Shown here: positions 24,029-34,873 of the stretch, piece by piece | Numbering within the stretch: position 1 is the stretch's first letter | How the letters are laid out: the number at the start of each line of letters is the position of its first letter | Assembly (NCBI GenBank): GCA_963978905.1 | Contig: OZ022259.1 | Coordinates: 45,898,727-45,962,726 of the forward strand | DNA: 64,000 nt | Reading direction: 5' to 3' | Origin: Trichostrongylus colubriformis | Taxonomy: Eukaryota > Nematoda > Chromadorea > Rhabditida > Trichostrongylidae | Translations under genes and position numbers: made by a program | Notes under the pieces: model-generated | Seen by the model: the letters and a program-made list of their open reading frames with translations, nothing else | What the model was told of the DNA's origin: nothing | Databases searched by the model: none

Positions 24029-24705
24029 TTGGGTAGTCCAAAAAGTTTTTTCGTATTTTCAAGTATCGCTTTCTTCCTTCAAACTGCTTTCCAGCAATCT
24101 CTTCTGTACATGCATATGTAGTACAAGTTCACACGCATCTACAGGTATTATTGTCTTCCATCTCACGGATAACCCTTTCCGGCAAAATAAAATATCAACG
24201 GTCAACCTCATTTTTAATGCAAAAATTTTCAAAAAATTTTTCTTTGAATGGCGTTAGACAGAGAAAGGAGAAGGTGATAATCCGATGCAGCAAGATGAGG
24301 GCTATAAGGTGGATGGGGCAGCAATTTTTATCCAAGCTCGAGAGTTTCTTGGCGAGTCATTTTTTCACTAGTGGTAAAAATTTTCCTGAATTTTTTCTTT
24401 TAAAAAATTTTCGAGCTTGGAAAAAAGTTGCTGCCTTATAGCCCTGGTCTTGCTCCATCGGATTATCACCTTTTCCTTCCCCTGTCTAACGCCATTCAAA
24501 GAAAAAAAATTGGAATTGAAAATGAAGTGACTTTTGATATTTTTACTTTGCCGAAAAGGGTTATCCGGGAGATGGAAGACAACAATACCTATAGATGCGT
24601 GTGGACTTGTACTACATATATATGTACAGAAGAAATTTTCTGGAAAGCAGTTTTGAGGGAAAAAGTGGTATTTAAAAATACGAAAAGACTTTTTAGACTA
24701 CCTAA
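24029..24705. mobile_element. Palindromic mariner derivative, copy 1
   Basis: A 677-bp element flanked by TA on both sides. The ends are inverted (ttgggtagtccaaaaagt on the left; the inverse of ggtagtctaaaaagtctttt on the right). Unlike a normal mariner, nearly the whole element folds back: each ~290-bp arm is a diverged copy of the same mariner transposase 3' end. The plus-strand arm (24428-24739 frame) encodes LPYSPGLAPSDYHLF, the conserved C-terminal catalytic block, then RRxIREMEDNN-like sequence. The minus arm encodes the same block in decayed form. The loop is about 100 bp. There is no N-terminal DNA-binding domain, so it cannot move itself. Confidence 0.8.
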
Positions 24706-25150
24706 TATTTTGACTTACTTAATAATAATGTTTCACTAATATATCGCTAAAATGAAAACAGACGATTCACCTCTTCATACGCCCCCCCCCCCCACTGCGG
24801 CGGCGCCTAGCATTGTCTATGTGCCCTTTTTTATTTCTTAATCCATGCTCTCATCCCTCCTCAAACGAAGTTTTTGGGTCATGGTGGAACGAAGTTATGA
24901 ATTTTCGTTTAAGCTTTGCCATTCAAATTACGCTCCGCCGCCGCCTTCTTCGGCTAAAGAATCGTGTCACCGACCTAATCCCAACTTCTCTCTGCGTCTG
25001 GGCCGTTTTGGATCTCAATTAGATTATTTTCAGATAATTATCAAATTTCAGCGCCGGCTCCGCCCATAATGGGCGGGGCGTAACATTGTTTATGTGCGCG
25101 CCTTATTTCGTCGCTCATGCTCTACCTATCCCATGCTTGACCCGACCATT
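24706..25150. other. Poly-C tract and short GC-rich direct repeat, no gene
   Basis: A run of 13 C lies at 24781-24793. The sequence after it (catgtctatgtgc-type, then tcatgctctacctatcccat-like) recurs at 25055-25135 and more loosely at 47525-47620, forming a small dispersed family. No exon is recognised. Confidence 0.45.
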
Positions 25151-26920
25151 ATTCATCGGAATCATAAATAATAAACGTGAGTAACTAAAAACAGGTTAGA
25201 CACGCCGTTATTCCTATGTAAGCGCGTTTTTTGATGCACATAAATGATCTCTTTCGAATGACTAAACAAATATGAAGAAGGCATAGGAGTCGTCTGAGAT
25301 TCCTATCATTTTCACTGAAATCTCCGAAACTCACAGCTGAAGAAGTCCGTGTGATGGCTGATGGATCGAGTAGTTTCGGCGTTGCGTCCATTGGCGAAAT
25401 AAACGAAGACAGAGTTCTAGAAAATTGCTCTGCCTTCAGCCGACGCTTAGATTATGGTGCCATTCTGGCTTTGTGTTTCTGATGGCCCTCAGTACCGCTA
25501 CGTGCGAACGTTTCTCGAAGGAGTTCAAACGGGACCGTGAACTCCTTCTCTTGTTCAAAAGTCGCGTGAGACGACTCGTTGTGCCCCTTGAAAGAGCAAA
25601 GCATTCCAAACAGCTCCAGGAGCAGATCAACGTTCGTGTGCTCTATGGGAATCACCGGCGGCTTTAGGTAACTCCCCTAAGCGAGCCTCCAGCTAAAGTC
25701 CGAGGAGCAATGAACCGCCTCCTCACATTCGGTTGCTTAGACCGTCACAGCCACTGGGGAGAATTTCGAGAGTTACAACTCCTTCTCCCTCCCCCTCCTC
25801 CTCCCGAACTGCAACCTCGTGACACTCTCATGGTCCCCCATAACAGATATGGTTGGTATAACAAAATATTGCCAAAAACGTTGGAAAAAACAGCTTTTTC
25901 AGGATGAACCCAAGGGATCCCCCTCCCAAACGAGACAGGGCCCCTTTTTAACCAAAAATATGACCCCTTTCGAGGGTTCTCCTACCATGTTGCCCCTATC
26001 TTAAAAAAAACCCAACTGGCTAGATTCTCTTACGTTCCCCGCAGAATGAAACGTCTGACGAATGATTGAAAATTCTAGAACATGCTGATTTTTGAATCCA
26101 AAATAGGTTTATTTCGTTTTTTCACACGAGATTTCAAAAGTATCCAAATTCGTCCATATTTTGACCACCAACTGAGCAAAGTCATACTTGTCTAGAGATC
26201 AATACAACCACACTGTGACTGTGCGGTCATTTTTCCCAATCTCAACTACGACCCTTTCTTTGCCATGCCAAAAATGCGGCCGTCTTCAGCCCAACACAGA
26301 AATAAAACCCCTTCTTTCGATCCAAAATACGACTCCCCTTTTCCCTAATTTTCTCAACCAAAAATACAACAATGCTTTTCCCAACACAGTACAACTCTCA
26401 TTTCACGAATCCAATCAGCCCATAAAGAATTATTCAACCCTTGGTTCCCCAGTAATGAGTGCGAATGATGCTCCTACCTGCCTCCTTCTTCAGCTAATCG
26501 AGAGATCAATATCGTGTGAGTACAGTTCCTGCCAATTTGGCCAAAGCCCAACAAGAGAAGGACTGAAACGATCCAGCCGGCGAACGTCTGGCCCCGCTTT
26601 CCACGGAGCTAAACTGACCCGTGAACATCGCAAGGTGCTTGTTCCCAGAGTGGAGGGCACAACTGCCATGAACTCCACCCACAAATGAGCATTCTCAGCT
26701 ACACTGGAAGCTAAGAGCATCTCAAATGGTTTGCCTTCGACTGGTCAAGAAACATCCATCTGGGGGCCTCAGTGGGACGAGCCAACCAGTGGGAAACATT
26801 GCGCGGGGATCCATTGTGGAAGGGGATACATCTCTGAGAGTGGACACACCCTTCTGTGTAAAGGAGAACTCACGTTGGGCACTACGAGGTGGCTGATAAG
26901 CAGGGGGCCTAATGTAGAGA
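25151..26920 (-). repeat. Right arm of the large inverted repeat (partner 15430-17165)
   Basis: Reverse complement of 15430-17165 in diverged form. Its inner end, gtgagtaactaaaaacaggt (25166 onward), pairs with the end of the left arm near 17160. The frame at 25319-25480 has a protein-like run (LTAEEVRVMADGSSSFGVAS), but the corresponding left-arm sequence is broken and I do not recognise the family. Confidence 0.75.
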
Positions 26921-27289
26921 TTTATTATCAAAAAATTGGCCTGACCCTTTGTTTTTGTGCCGTTGCTCCCTTGATCGTAGTATTCTATCCTAGTTTGACG
27001 GAAATTTGATGTAAAAAATGTGAAAATTGATTCGAGTAGACCCCACTCCACGCCTATTCAGCCACCCCAGTACAACAAAAATAACACTAGAAAAAATGCA
27101 CTACTTTTGAGTGCAGCGTTCAAATCAATAACATGCTGCCCAGATTTTGAAAAATGCATCAAAGATATGAATGAAAAGGAACCCCAGAAAGTCCCATAAA
27201 AGCTCCACGCTTGTTCAGCAACACAGTACAACGAAAAACAACAGAAACAACACTGAAAAAACTGAAAAACAACAAACCGAAAAACTACA
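26921..27289. other. No gene recognised
   Basis: Outside the inverted arm. A-rich sequence near 27220-27290 produces a low-complexity Lys/Asn frame on one strand and a Phe/Cys-rich frame on the other (27058-27480). Both are judged artefacts of composition. Confidence 0.45.
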
Positions 27290-27597
27290 AAAAGCGGTCG
27301 AAGGGGTGGAGCCTCGAAGTAAGCGCCCACTGCCGTCGTACGCCACGGTCGCCTATTGGGAACAGAAAGGCACGTGACAGTCCTATTCTTCTTCTCCAAC
27401 CACGGCGAAAGATGGAGCAGGCATTCACTTCTAAGCCCTACCACCTCGGCCACCACTTTGAAGAGCAGTATCGTCGCCAAATTCTCACTTTTTCACACGA
27501 AAACTTTGCTTAGGGCCCTTATTAAGCGAATACAACATAAATATACGAAACAGGGAAACACTATTATCCGTGCACGATTCCTTCAAATGTTGAAACG
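27290..27597. mobile_element. MITE-A, diverged copy
   Basis: The GC-rich core (gtggagcctcgaagtaagcg) is followed by the right terminus tttttcacacgaaaactttg and ends near gcacgattccttcaaatg, as in the better MITE-A copies. The left terminus is not recognisable. Confidence 0.5.
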
Positions 27598-28872
27598 GAA
27601 GCCGAAGGATTAAATAGTATGACAGTGAAGAAAAAATGGAAGAACTGGCTACTAGATGAGGAATCGCCCTTCGTTATGCCCCCTGGTATCGGCAATGGAC
27701 GGGTTTTGTGGCGTGTATTATCAGCGTCGTATTGATCGCAACTAATTGAATCTACGTTACATGGTGGTAGTGCGCAGCAATGTGCACGCTCACTGGTAGC
27801 AGACCGAACGTAGTCTGTTCGAAGAGTGAGTAGACGTAAGCAGAAAGCTGGAAAGGGTGATTCCACAATTATAAACTTAAGTCTGGATGTCCGTAAGCTT
27901 CACCTTCCTTTGAGCGGAAATTGTATCACCAGAAAGTACTACTCTTGCTTGGTAAATTAAGTGGTATTATTCACGCAGCTGATTTCTTATTTCAATTGAA
28001 ATCGAAATTTTTACGCCGTTACTTCAAAGCGGCTAACCTCGTCATTGAGCTCATCGGATGACGTTGTGTGATGCAGTCTTTCTTAGTGTACGCCATCCAT
28101 GACTCCAGGCTGAAATACAAACGTCGGAAATACATATTTTTGAAGAACAAGATATAGACAGTTATAACAAGAGCGGGGTAAACACTAAATAATCTTATTT
28201 AGGGGAAAGCTAATAGCTTTCCGTAAAATTTGAAGTTCAGAATCGTGGAATTCAAGTTTTACTTCGAAATATAACTAACCCACTTTTTTCTATCGCATCA
28301 TAGCACTGGTGCAAAGCACGCGTCGTGCTCCTTCGGGGGCGGAGCGAAGACTTAACGGGGGTGTAGGCTTCTCAAATGGGACGTTCAGAAAGTTTGGTTT
28401 TTCTCATTTCCATATGGTTATGTATTTGTCCACTCCGACCCTCATGTAAAAGTCTCACGCGACAAATCAAAATTCAGCACAGGAACGTCGCCTCAAAGTT
28501 TCGTCCATGCGGGTATGGTGGCCAGGCCTTGAGGGACGTGTAGTGAGGCGGCGGCAATCTGCGATTCTTTCCAGATCACAGATTTTGGGTTCTTTCCTAC
28601 ATTGCGTCCCGAGTGCGTGGGGCTGCATGGGGTGCGTCGTTCTGCCCCACACCCCGTGCAGCCCCACCCACCAAACGGGCCTGGAGGAAACTGTGAGCGG
28701 ATTGTTGTAACAAGTATGTTAGAATACGGGGAAAACCTTCGGAACTCGAACCCGCACTCCATGCTGCGAGGGAGAAATTCATTTCTACGGGATTTCGGTT
28801 TTTAAGCGTGAAACTGAATGTGGCCCATAGTGTATGGGTATAAAAATACTCAAATTTTCGTGGACGATCTCT
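27598..28872. other. No gene recognised; GC-rich hairpin at 28617-28667
   Basis: The hairpin arms are gtggggctgcatggggtg and its near inverse, caccccgtgcagccccac. A tRNA-B-box-like string in reverse orientation (aactcgaacccgcactcc) follows at 28743-28760, but the rest does not fold as a tRNA. No exon is recognised. Confidence 0.45.
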
Positions 28873-29284
28873 TCAAAGGAATCGTCCACGGAAAAATGAG
28901 TTTTTCTGTCACTCATAAATCTATGTTGTATTTGCTTAATAAGGGTCACATGCAAGGTTTCGCCCAAAAACGTGAGAATTCGGCTAAGATGTGGGTGGGG
29001 CCTCCGAGTAAAAGCCCCGTTTCGTCTTCCGCCGCGGTTAGAAATGGAGGCTGAGACTGTTTACGCGACTTTCTGTTCCTACAATGCGCCTCCGACCGTC
29101 GCGGACCACAGGGTGAGCACTTCCTCGGACGCCCCGTCCACCCTGCCGAAACTTTGTGGTGCTGTGTCTTAGCCGGATTTACAGTTTTTCGCGTGAAACT
29201 TTGCATGCAGTCCACATTAGGCAAGTACAACATAAATATATGAGTAACAGAAAAGCCCATTTTTCCGTGGGCGATTCCTTTGAA
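28873..29284. mobile_element. MITE-A copy 2, well preserved
   Basis: The left terminus is tcaaaggaatcgtccacgg, followed by a conserved tail to ttgtatttgcttaata. The core has gggtggggcctccgagtaa. The right terminus, gcgtgaaactttgcatgcag, ends at gcgattcctttga. The two ends are inverted repeats of about 100 bp. There is no coding sequence. Confidence 0.75.
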
Positions 29285-29905
29285 GAAAGTGCTAGGGTTA
29301 GTTGGGGCCCAATATGAGAAGATTGGCGGATATGAAAATTGTGGTGCGTAATAGTACAAACGTGCAAAAAGTCGAAAATTATCAAAGCAAAAAGACACAG
29401 TCGAAAATTCGAGAAAAAATTCCAGCCCCTTTTCAGAAACTTTCATCAATAGCACTATCTAACTATCTACCCATTTTTTAAAGACGGTGGTAGGGGTAGT
29501 TAAGGCGGAGTATCGAAGGATTATTAAATACGAACGTATAGGTGCTAACTAGTACGAAAGTGAAGAAAAACCGAAAGAAACGGTCAAAAACCCGGAAATA
29601 AGACCCTCTCTCCACCGTTGACTACAAAAGGAGGAGGGATCTGCCAGCGAAAGGGGCGGGAACTGCCGCAACAAGTGGTGGCTTTTGGAGAAGAAGGCTC
29701 TCGCAAAGCCCAAAGAGCTCCTTTTCATCGAAAATTTCGCCAGATATAATGTTCTCAGACCTACAGCTTTAATTTAGATGACACGTCTCGAAATACTATG
29801 AAAGCCTTATTTGGTGGTCCACCACACAAGTCAGCAATGAAGCACAAATATAAAGTATGAATCGGTTTGACTAATCAATAAATCGATTGGTTGTACTGTA
29901 CTCAC
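29285..29905. other. No gene; R1 fragment inside
   Basis: 29570-29640 carries an R1-like phrase (caaaaacccggaaataagac). The final exon expected downstream of the LIM pseudogene is not found here, so the gene's 3' end is missing or replaced. Confidence 0.45.
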
Positions 29906-30000
29906 CTTTCCTACCAGTGACGTTGTACACTGTGCACATATGAAACAGACATTATGCCAATGTCTGTCTTCGAAGGAAATAAATTTGGCGTAACCAATTC
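29906..30000 (-). pseudogene. lim-9: lim-9/FHL pseudogene, exon D (last exon found)
   Basis: A 95-nt exon between cattttcag and gtgagt on the minus strand. It encodes the first half of a LIM module, FISFEDRHWHNVCFICAQC, then TTSLVGK, with its Cys/His ligands present. Its phase fits exon C: the split glycine codon is completed. Taken alone it is intact, but it follows exons with stops, and no terminal exon is found downstream. Confidence 0.7.
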
Positions 30001-30376
30001 CTGAAAATGACACAGGTATTGATTAGTGACGGTGACGAATGTAATGCAGGGGCAGGAGGCGCTGTTGTCCCGCCAATTCGGGTGGATAGTTCGATCTCTA
30101 CGGAGGCTGGTAGTTTACGTTTTCTCCCAAGGGAATGGTTTGACATTACATTCCTCTAAAGCCGACATTCGTTGCCACTTGTACTAGAAACTCAAGGATG
30201 GTCATGATAGTATTTTGATATTCAATTACATCCACAAGTCCAAATATGAACCGAGGACATAGCGTAGCTTAGCAATTTAATTATAAAAATTCGTATTTGT
30301 TATAGAATTTCATCTCCCACACCGAAACCCCTCGGGATTTTCTTAGGGAACAATTGTTTACAGAATGGACACTTAC

Positions 30377-30475
30377 CGTTAATGGGCTTTGTGCAGGCAC
30401 TGCATCGCTTCGCAAACAATTCACCATAACAATTCGTACAATAGGGTTTTTCATTTTTACTCGTGAACATTTAAC
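30377..30475 (-). pseudogene. lim-9: lim-9/FHL pseudogene, exon C, nonsense codon near start
   Basis: A 99-nt exon between gatcccag and gtaagt. It encodes FTSKNEKPYCTNCYGELFAK, then RCSACTKPIN, which ends one LIM module and starts the next. The codon that should follow the split glycine reads TAA, where relatives have Gln; this truncates any product. The phase is preserved on both sides, so this is an unprocessed (intron-bearing) pseudogene. Confidence 0.7.
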
Positions 30476-30543
30476 CTGGGATCAGACAAAGCTATTGATT
30501 GGCCAATGGATCGATAGATTTATGTTTGAATTATCAAACGTAC

Positions 30544-30631
30544 CGGCTAGTGATACATTACAATGCGTACAACAAAAGCATTCACGATGCCATGGCTCAT
30601 TTTTGTACGTCACACCACCGGTGGTGATTAC
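30544..30631 (-). pseudogene. lim-9: lim-9/FHL pseudogene, exon B, splice acceptor lost
   Basis: An 88-nt exon with donor gtacgt. It encodes VITTGGVTYKNEPWHRECFC, then CTHCNVSLA. The intron before it ends in ...ttcgg instead of ...AG, so normal splicing into the exon is lost. The zinc ligands that are visible are intact. Confidence 0.7.
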
Positions 30632-31159
30632 CCGAATCGAGAAAATCATTACAAAAAGTTTCCAGAGGTTCGAGTAGTTTCCATCTAACAGTTTTTTTGG
30701 ATTTCGACAATCACGAATGCTGAAACACGCAATTTTCGTAATTACCCACGAAATATCTAACTTTTACGTATTATGGGCACTTCAAGAGACAGAATGGCCC
30801 ATCAGAAGAGGTATGTATCATAGTGTGATCACATCTTAGGGGTCCAAATAGGTAGTGTACTGAGCAGTTCGCGTGGGAAGGGCCATTCTAGTTCCTAAAT
30901 AAAGCTCCGTAAGTCCTGCGAACTCCTCAATACCCTATTCCGCCCCTCCTGCTTCGTCACGTGCAGCGTGTGACAGCAACACATCACAGACTCATGCGGC
31001 TCTGATCGACACATCAGCAGCGGGACACCACAGCGCCAGATAACACGTCCACGAAGAAGCCGAGGGGGGGGGGGAGTTGTCTTACAGCCCTTTCAATTTC
31101 GTTTCTCATCACAGTTACACCACCTAGTATCTCTAATTTCATTTGAAACAATCCACAAA

Positions 31160-31640
31160 ATCACCCCTCATGGTTCCCTTGAAATAACACACCCATTGAG
31201 ATTTCACACTATTGCCACAGCAGTGTTCCAAACATCGCGAAATGGAAAAGCAGATACTTGTTTTGTTGCAAATGAAATGTTGAAGAAGCCGTTCACAAAA
31301 AGCAAAAACTCGCCCATTCACTCACTTTTCTGCATTTATTACATCGTGTCGCGAATTTCTCCTCATGACATGATCCGCGGTAAACATCCGCATTTTTCGG
31401 AATAAAAGATTTGGTGCTGATTGGCTTTTTACAATGTGCACAACAGAAACATTTGTCGTGCCATTATTTTCCTCTATATTCCATCTTTTTCATACCTGAA
31501 AAAGAAGTCGGGATAAAAACTTGAACAAAAAAAGGAGAAAAGAAAGAGAGAGAGAAGAAAGTAGACGCCGAAAATTTCGGTTATGGACAACAAAGACAAT
31601 TCATTTTACGTCCAAAGATACTGTAGGTGAGAGGTAGGGG
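31160..31640 (-). repeat. Inverted partner of 11186-11666
   Basis: Reverse complement of the 11-kb segment that holds the intact LIM exon. In this copy the exon sits in its expected gene context, upstream of exons B-D on the minus strand. Confidence 0.85.
31326..31495 (-). pseudogene. lim-9: lim-9/FHL pseudogene, exon A (broken twin of 11328-11497)
   Basis: Same 170-nt length and splice sites as the intact copy, with about eleven substitutions. One changes the Gln codon before WHDKCFC to TAA. Another changes a zinc-binding Cys (TGC) to Arg (CGC) in the VYCGSC position. Either would disable the LIM module. Order on the minus strand is A-B-C-D with conserved phases, so the locus was once a normal gene. 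Expression as a truncated transcript cannot be excluded. Confidence 0.75.
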
Positions 31641-31923
31641 GAGTGTACCACTTATGAGCTTGTGCATGCCATACAAGCGACAGGAAGCCAAACCAGAGGT
31701 GGATAGGGTAGAATTGAGGAGCGCAGCGTGAAGACTGAGTGACGAGATTCGATGTTTTTGGTGGGAGTAGCATGTCAATGCTAACCGCCTCATTGCGAGC
31801 ACGCACGAATTTACCCGAAGCGCTCATAAACAGACTTAGCTACAGCTGACCACGGGAAGTCGCCCATATGACGTCACTAACATGGCTACGTGAGAAAGTG
31901 GAAACGACGAATTGTTGCCCGAC
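31641..31923. other. No gene recognised
   Basis: Overlapping minus-strand frames (31581-31827) have no domain; nothing else is seen. Confidence 0.4.
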
Positions 31924-33632
31924 ATAAAGGAATCGTCCACGGAAGAATGAGTTTCATTGTTACCCATATATTAGGTTGTGCCAAAAGTCTTGTAGTGTTT
32001 TTCCAAAAAAAAATCAGTAACTCTTGTTCACTTCGAGGCAGGTCCAGGCGGTTCAGGAATATGGTAGAACGTTCCCTAAGCTTTCTAGGAAAATCTATAT
32101 AGACCCACCAGATCCCGTGGAGAGAGCTACAATGCCCGTTGTCGATACCCACCCAACACGCGGTGTCATTTACTATGAGTGGTCTTGGGGCAGCAAAGCG
32201 ACGGAAGCTTGCGACTCCATCAACGCTGCATTGGGCAAGGGATGTGTGAGCTGCGAGACCGTGCGCCGCTGGTTCACCAGCTTCAGCAACGGCGAGATTG
32301 ACATGGAAAACAAGCCACTGACTGGACGCCCACACGCATTCGACGACGAGACGCTGCTCTCCGCCATTCGCGCCGATCCTGAAACCACCATGCGCGAGTT
32401 GGCGGGCAGGAATGGACAAGCGCCCACAACCCTAAATCGTCGCCTCCGCGAGCCCGGTTATCGGAAGGTGCTGTCGCGACTGACCTCATACCCTAACGGA
32501 TGCTCACGAAAGTGCCCGTGTAAGCATCTGTCAATCGCTGCTGCTTCGCCCGCATTGCAACGACGTTCTCCTCTATGTAGCTACGGGCGATGAAAGCTGT
32601 GACATGTACGATACCAACGCACCCCGCGCCTTTTGGCTGCTACGTGACGCCGAGCCGCCAACGCAGCCCATGTCCGACCTCCATCCGAAGAAGATTCTAC
32701 TCTGCTGCTCCTGGACGCGGAAGAATGCTTTTCCAAGAGGTGCTGGTACAAGGCGAGAGAGTCGTCGCTGCCCTATGCAACCACCAGCTCCAGCAGCTCG
32801 CCGTCGCTACTCGAGAGAAGCGCCTGAAAAGGTCCGCGGTTACCCCCTTCATGACAACGCCCACCCATACGTCGCGAAGTGTACCCAGGGCAAGCTACAG
32901 GAACCCGGCTAGGATGTACTGTCCCACCCGCCATACTCTCCAGACATTGCCCCTTCTGAATATCACCTTACCCATCCTCTTGAATCCTCCCTGGTCAAGA
33001 GAAAATTCGCTGATTATGACATGCTTGCAAAGACGATCGCTGACTTCTACTCACAGAACCCAGAGTTCTGGGAGAAGGGAATCAACGATTTTTCTATAAA
33101 GTGGCAGAAGGTTGCCGATAACAATGGTGAATAAGTTGTTGCCTGATTGTTGTTTGTTGGAAGAAAAAATAATAAAAGGTGATGATCGAAAAACCCCTGT
33201 AAGACTTTTGGGGCAACCCAGTATTTAGGTTGCACTTATCTAAGAAGATCTGCATGCAATGTTTTACGTGCGAAAGTGAGAATTCGGCTAAGAAATAGCA
33301 ACCCAAATTTTCGGCCGGGTGGGTGGGGCCTCAGAGTAGAAGCCCCGTCACGTCGTCCACCGCGGTTAGGAATGGAGAGTGGTACTGTTCACGTACTTTC
33401 TGTTGCAATGCGTCGCAATGCTTTCTGTTGCTGCAGTGCGAGGCGGACCACAGGGTGGGCACTTCCTCGGAGGCCCCGCCCACCCTGCCGAGACTTTGTG
33501 CTGCTGTGTTTTAGCCGGATTCATATTTTTTTCGCGTGAAACTTTGCATGCAGTCCACATTGGGCAAGTTCAACATAAATATATGGATATATGGTTAACA
33601 GAAGAACTCTTTTTCCGTGTGCGATTCCTTTA
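31924..33632. mobile_element. MITE-A copy 3, interrupted by a mariner
   Basis: The left terminus ataaaggaatcgtccacgg (31924-31970) is cut after acccatata. The remainder resumes at 33222 (tatttaggttgcactt) and runs through the core to the right terminus ending gcgattccttta. Removing the mariner and one TA restores an order like that of the 28873-29284 copy. Confidence 0.75.
31971..33221 (+). mobile_element. Mariner element M1, full length, inactive
   Basis: A 1251-bp element with ~32-bp inverted ends (ttaggttgtgccaaaagtct on the left; the inverse of agacttttggggcaaccc on the right) and a TA duplication (31969-31970 and 33222-33223). Its transposase reading begins near 32132 with a mariner DNA-binding region (CVSCETVRRWFTSFSNGEID, then TLLSAIRADPETTMRELAG). 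It continues in shifted frames at 32590-33099 with remnants of the catalytic part. At least two frameshifts make it non-functional. Nearly the same element occurs at 37559-38437 and 59496-60745. Confidence 0.85.
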
Positions 33633-33678
33633 GAGAAAGCGCTAGGGTTGAGTTGCAGTATTGCAAGCTCAAGTACTA
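33222..33678. other. Right part of MITE-A copy 3 and spacer
   Basis: 33222-33632 is the right part of the interrupted MITE-A; the 46 bp after it carry nothing recognisable. Confidence 0.6.
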
Positions 33679-34873
33679 CCCTAAAATCCCATAGATAAGA
33701 GCGGTTAATTTACCGGTAAAAAATTCTTAAAAATTCTTAAATTTCTTTAAATTTTTTAAAAAATTCCTGAAAATTAGCATTGATTTGAGTTTCTCTCCAG
33801 CACCAGTCACTCCTAATGCAACAGTAAAATTAGATTTCTCATGGCCGGTTTTCGCAATTTCCACTTCGGGAGATCATACTCGGCTCAGACTGCATCTTTT
33901 CTCACAGAATGGGTACCATTTGATTCGTGGCAACATTACGCATGCTTGCGTATCTCATTTTGTTAAGGGCTGAAGATTTATATTGCGCGAAATAAAAAAA
34001 AGTCGACTCAAAATCACCATTCTTTCCGAACACACTGCTGCTGAAGAAGCTGTCCAGATGTTTGGAAAAGTGGGACATAGTTAGCGCTAGATCTAGTGAA
34101 TATGATAGACGAGTAATGGCTTCAGCCATCAACTGCTTCAATTAGTGGGAGATGATTTGTGGAAAATGTGCTCGCGCATTGCTGCTCCAAGGGGTCGCGC
34201 GGCACCCATTTTTTGGGTTTTTTCAAATCGAGGCTACTTGAGGTGGTCAACTATGTTTCGTTGAGGACCAATACTTGTTGATATCCCCTGCAAGTATGAA
34301 CGCTCACCGTTTCTGCCGTTTTAGTTAAAGCGATTCGATCAATTGGAAATTCAAGCAACTCGTTCTCATTTCTGCACTTCTGAAACCAGGGAAAAGTGTT
34401 CCGTCCAATGCTTCACACTCTCCTGCAGAATTCACAATTGTGTTTCCCTTTACTGGGACTCAGCTGAAGAAGAACTCATGAAGTGAAACCAGCCAAGAAG
34501 TGCCATTTTCGCAGTACTTTGAAATTTCTCTAATAATTCGAAAACCTTGTGGCATTCCAAATAAAACATATATTCAGATAGAGCAACTTTTGTCTATCTA
34601 AGGAGCACAATAGGTACATAAGCTGATTAACGTTGACGCGCTCTGAGATTCGAATTTATCTTGTGAACGCGAAAAATCGGCCAGAACTTTCCTTACAACT
34701 TAATAGGAAAATAGCAGTAGAAAAAGTATAGAAAACAGTAAGAATAAAAGCATAGTTGTAGGCTATTACTGCGATAATCATGAGCACACAGCGCCAAAGA
34801 AAAACGTCAATTTTCATTCTCTAGCACAAACCGCTCTTATCTACGGGCCGCTCTTATCTATGGGACTTTAGGG
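33679..34873 (-). mobile_element. TA-flanked mariner-type element M2 with transposase remnant
   Basis: 1195 bp with inverted ends ccctaaaatcccatagataa (left) and the inverse, atctatgggactttaggg (right), flanked by TA on both sides. An extra copy of the inner terminal word (ccgctcttatctacggg) lies just inside the right end. On the minus strand, 33902-34141 encodes a decayed mariner C-terminus: YSLDLALTMSHFSKHLDSFF aligns with the usual YSPDLAPxDYHxFxxLDxFL block, and the second-half word SMRNVATNQMVPIL follows. The catalytic Asp of the PSD(Y) position is lost. The rest of the transposase is not readable. Confidence 0.65.

Noticed and set aside
26188..26688. 166-codon plus-strand frame
   Set aside because: Within the right arm of the large inverted repeat; the left arm does not keep the frame and no domain is visible.
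27058..27480. 140-codon minus-strand frame rich in Phe and Cys
   Set aside because: Opposite an A-rich run with no domain; partly inside a MITE-A relic.
28743..28760. Possible fourth tRNA-like copy (B-box-like word)
   Set aside because: The surrounding sequence does not form acceptor, D or anticodon stems.
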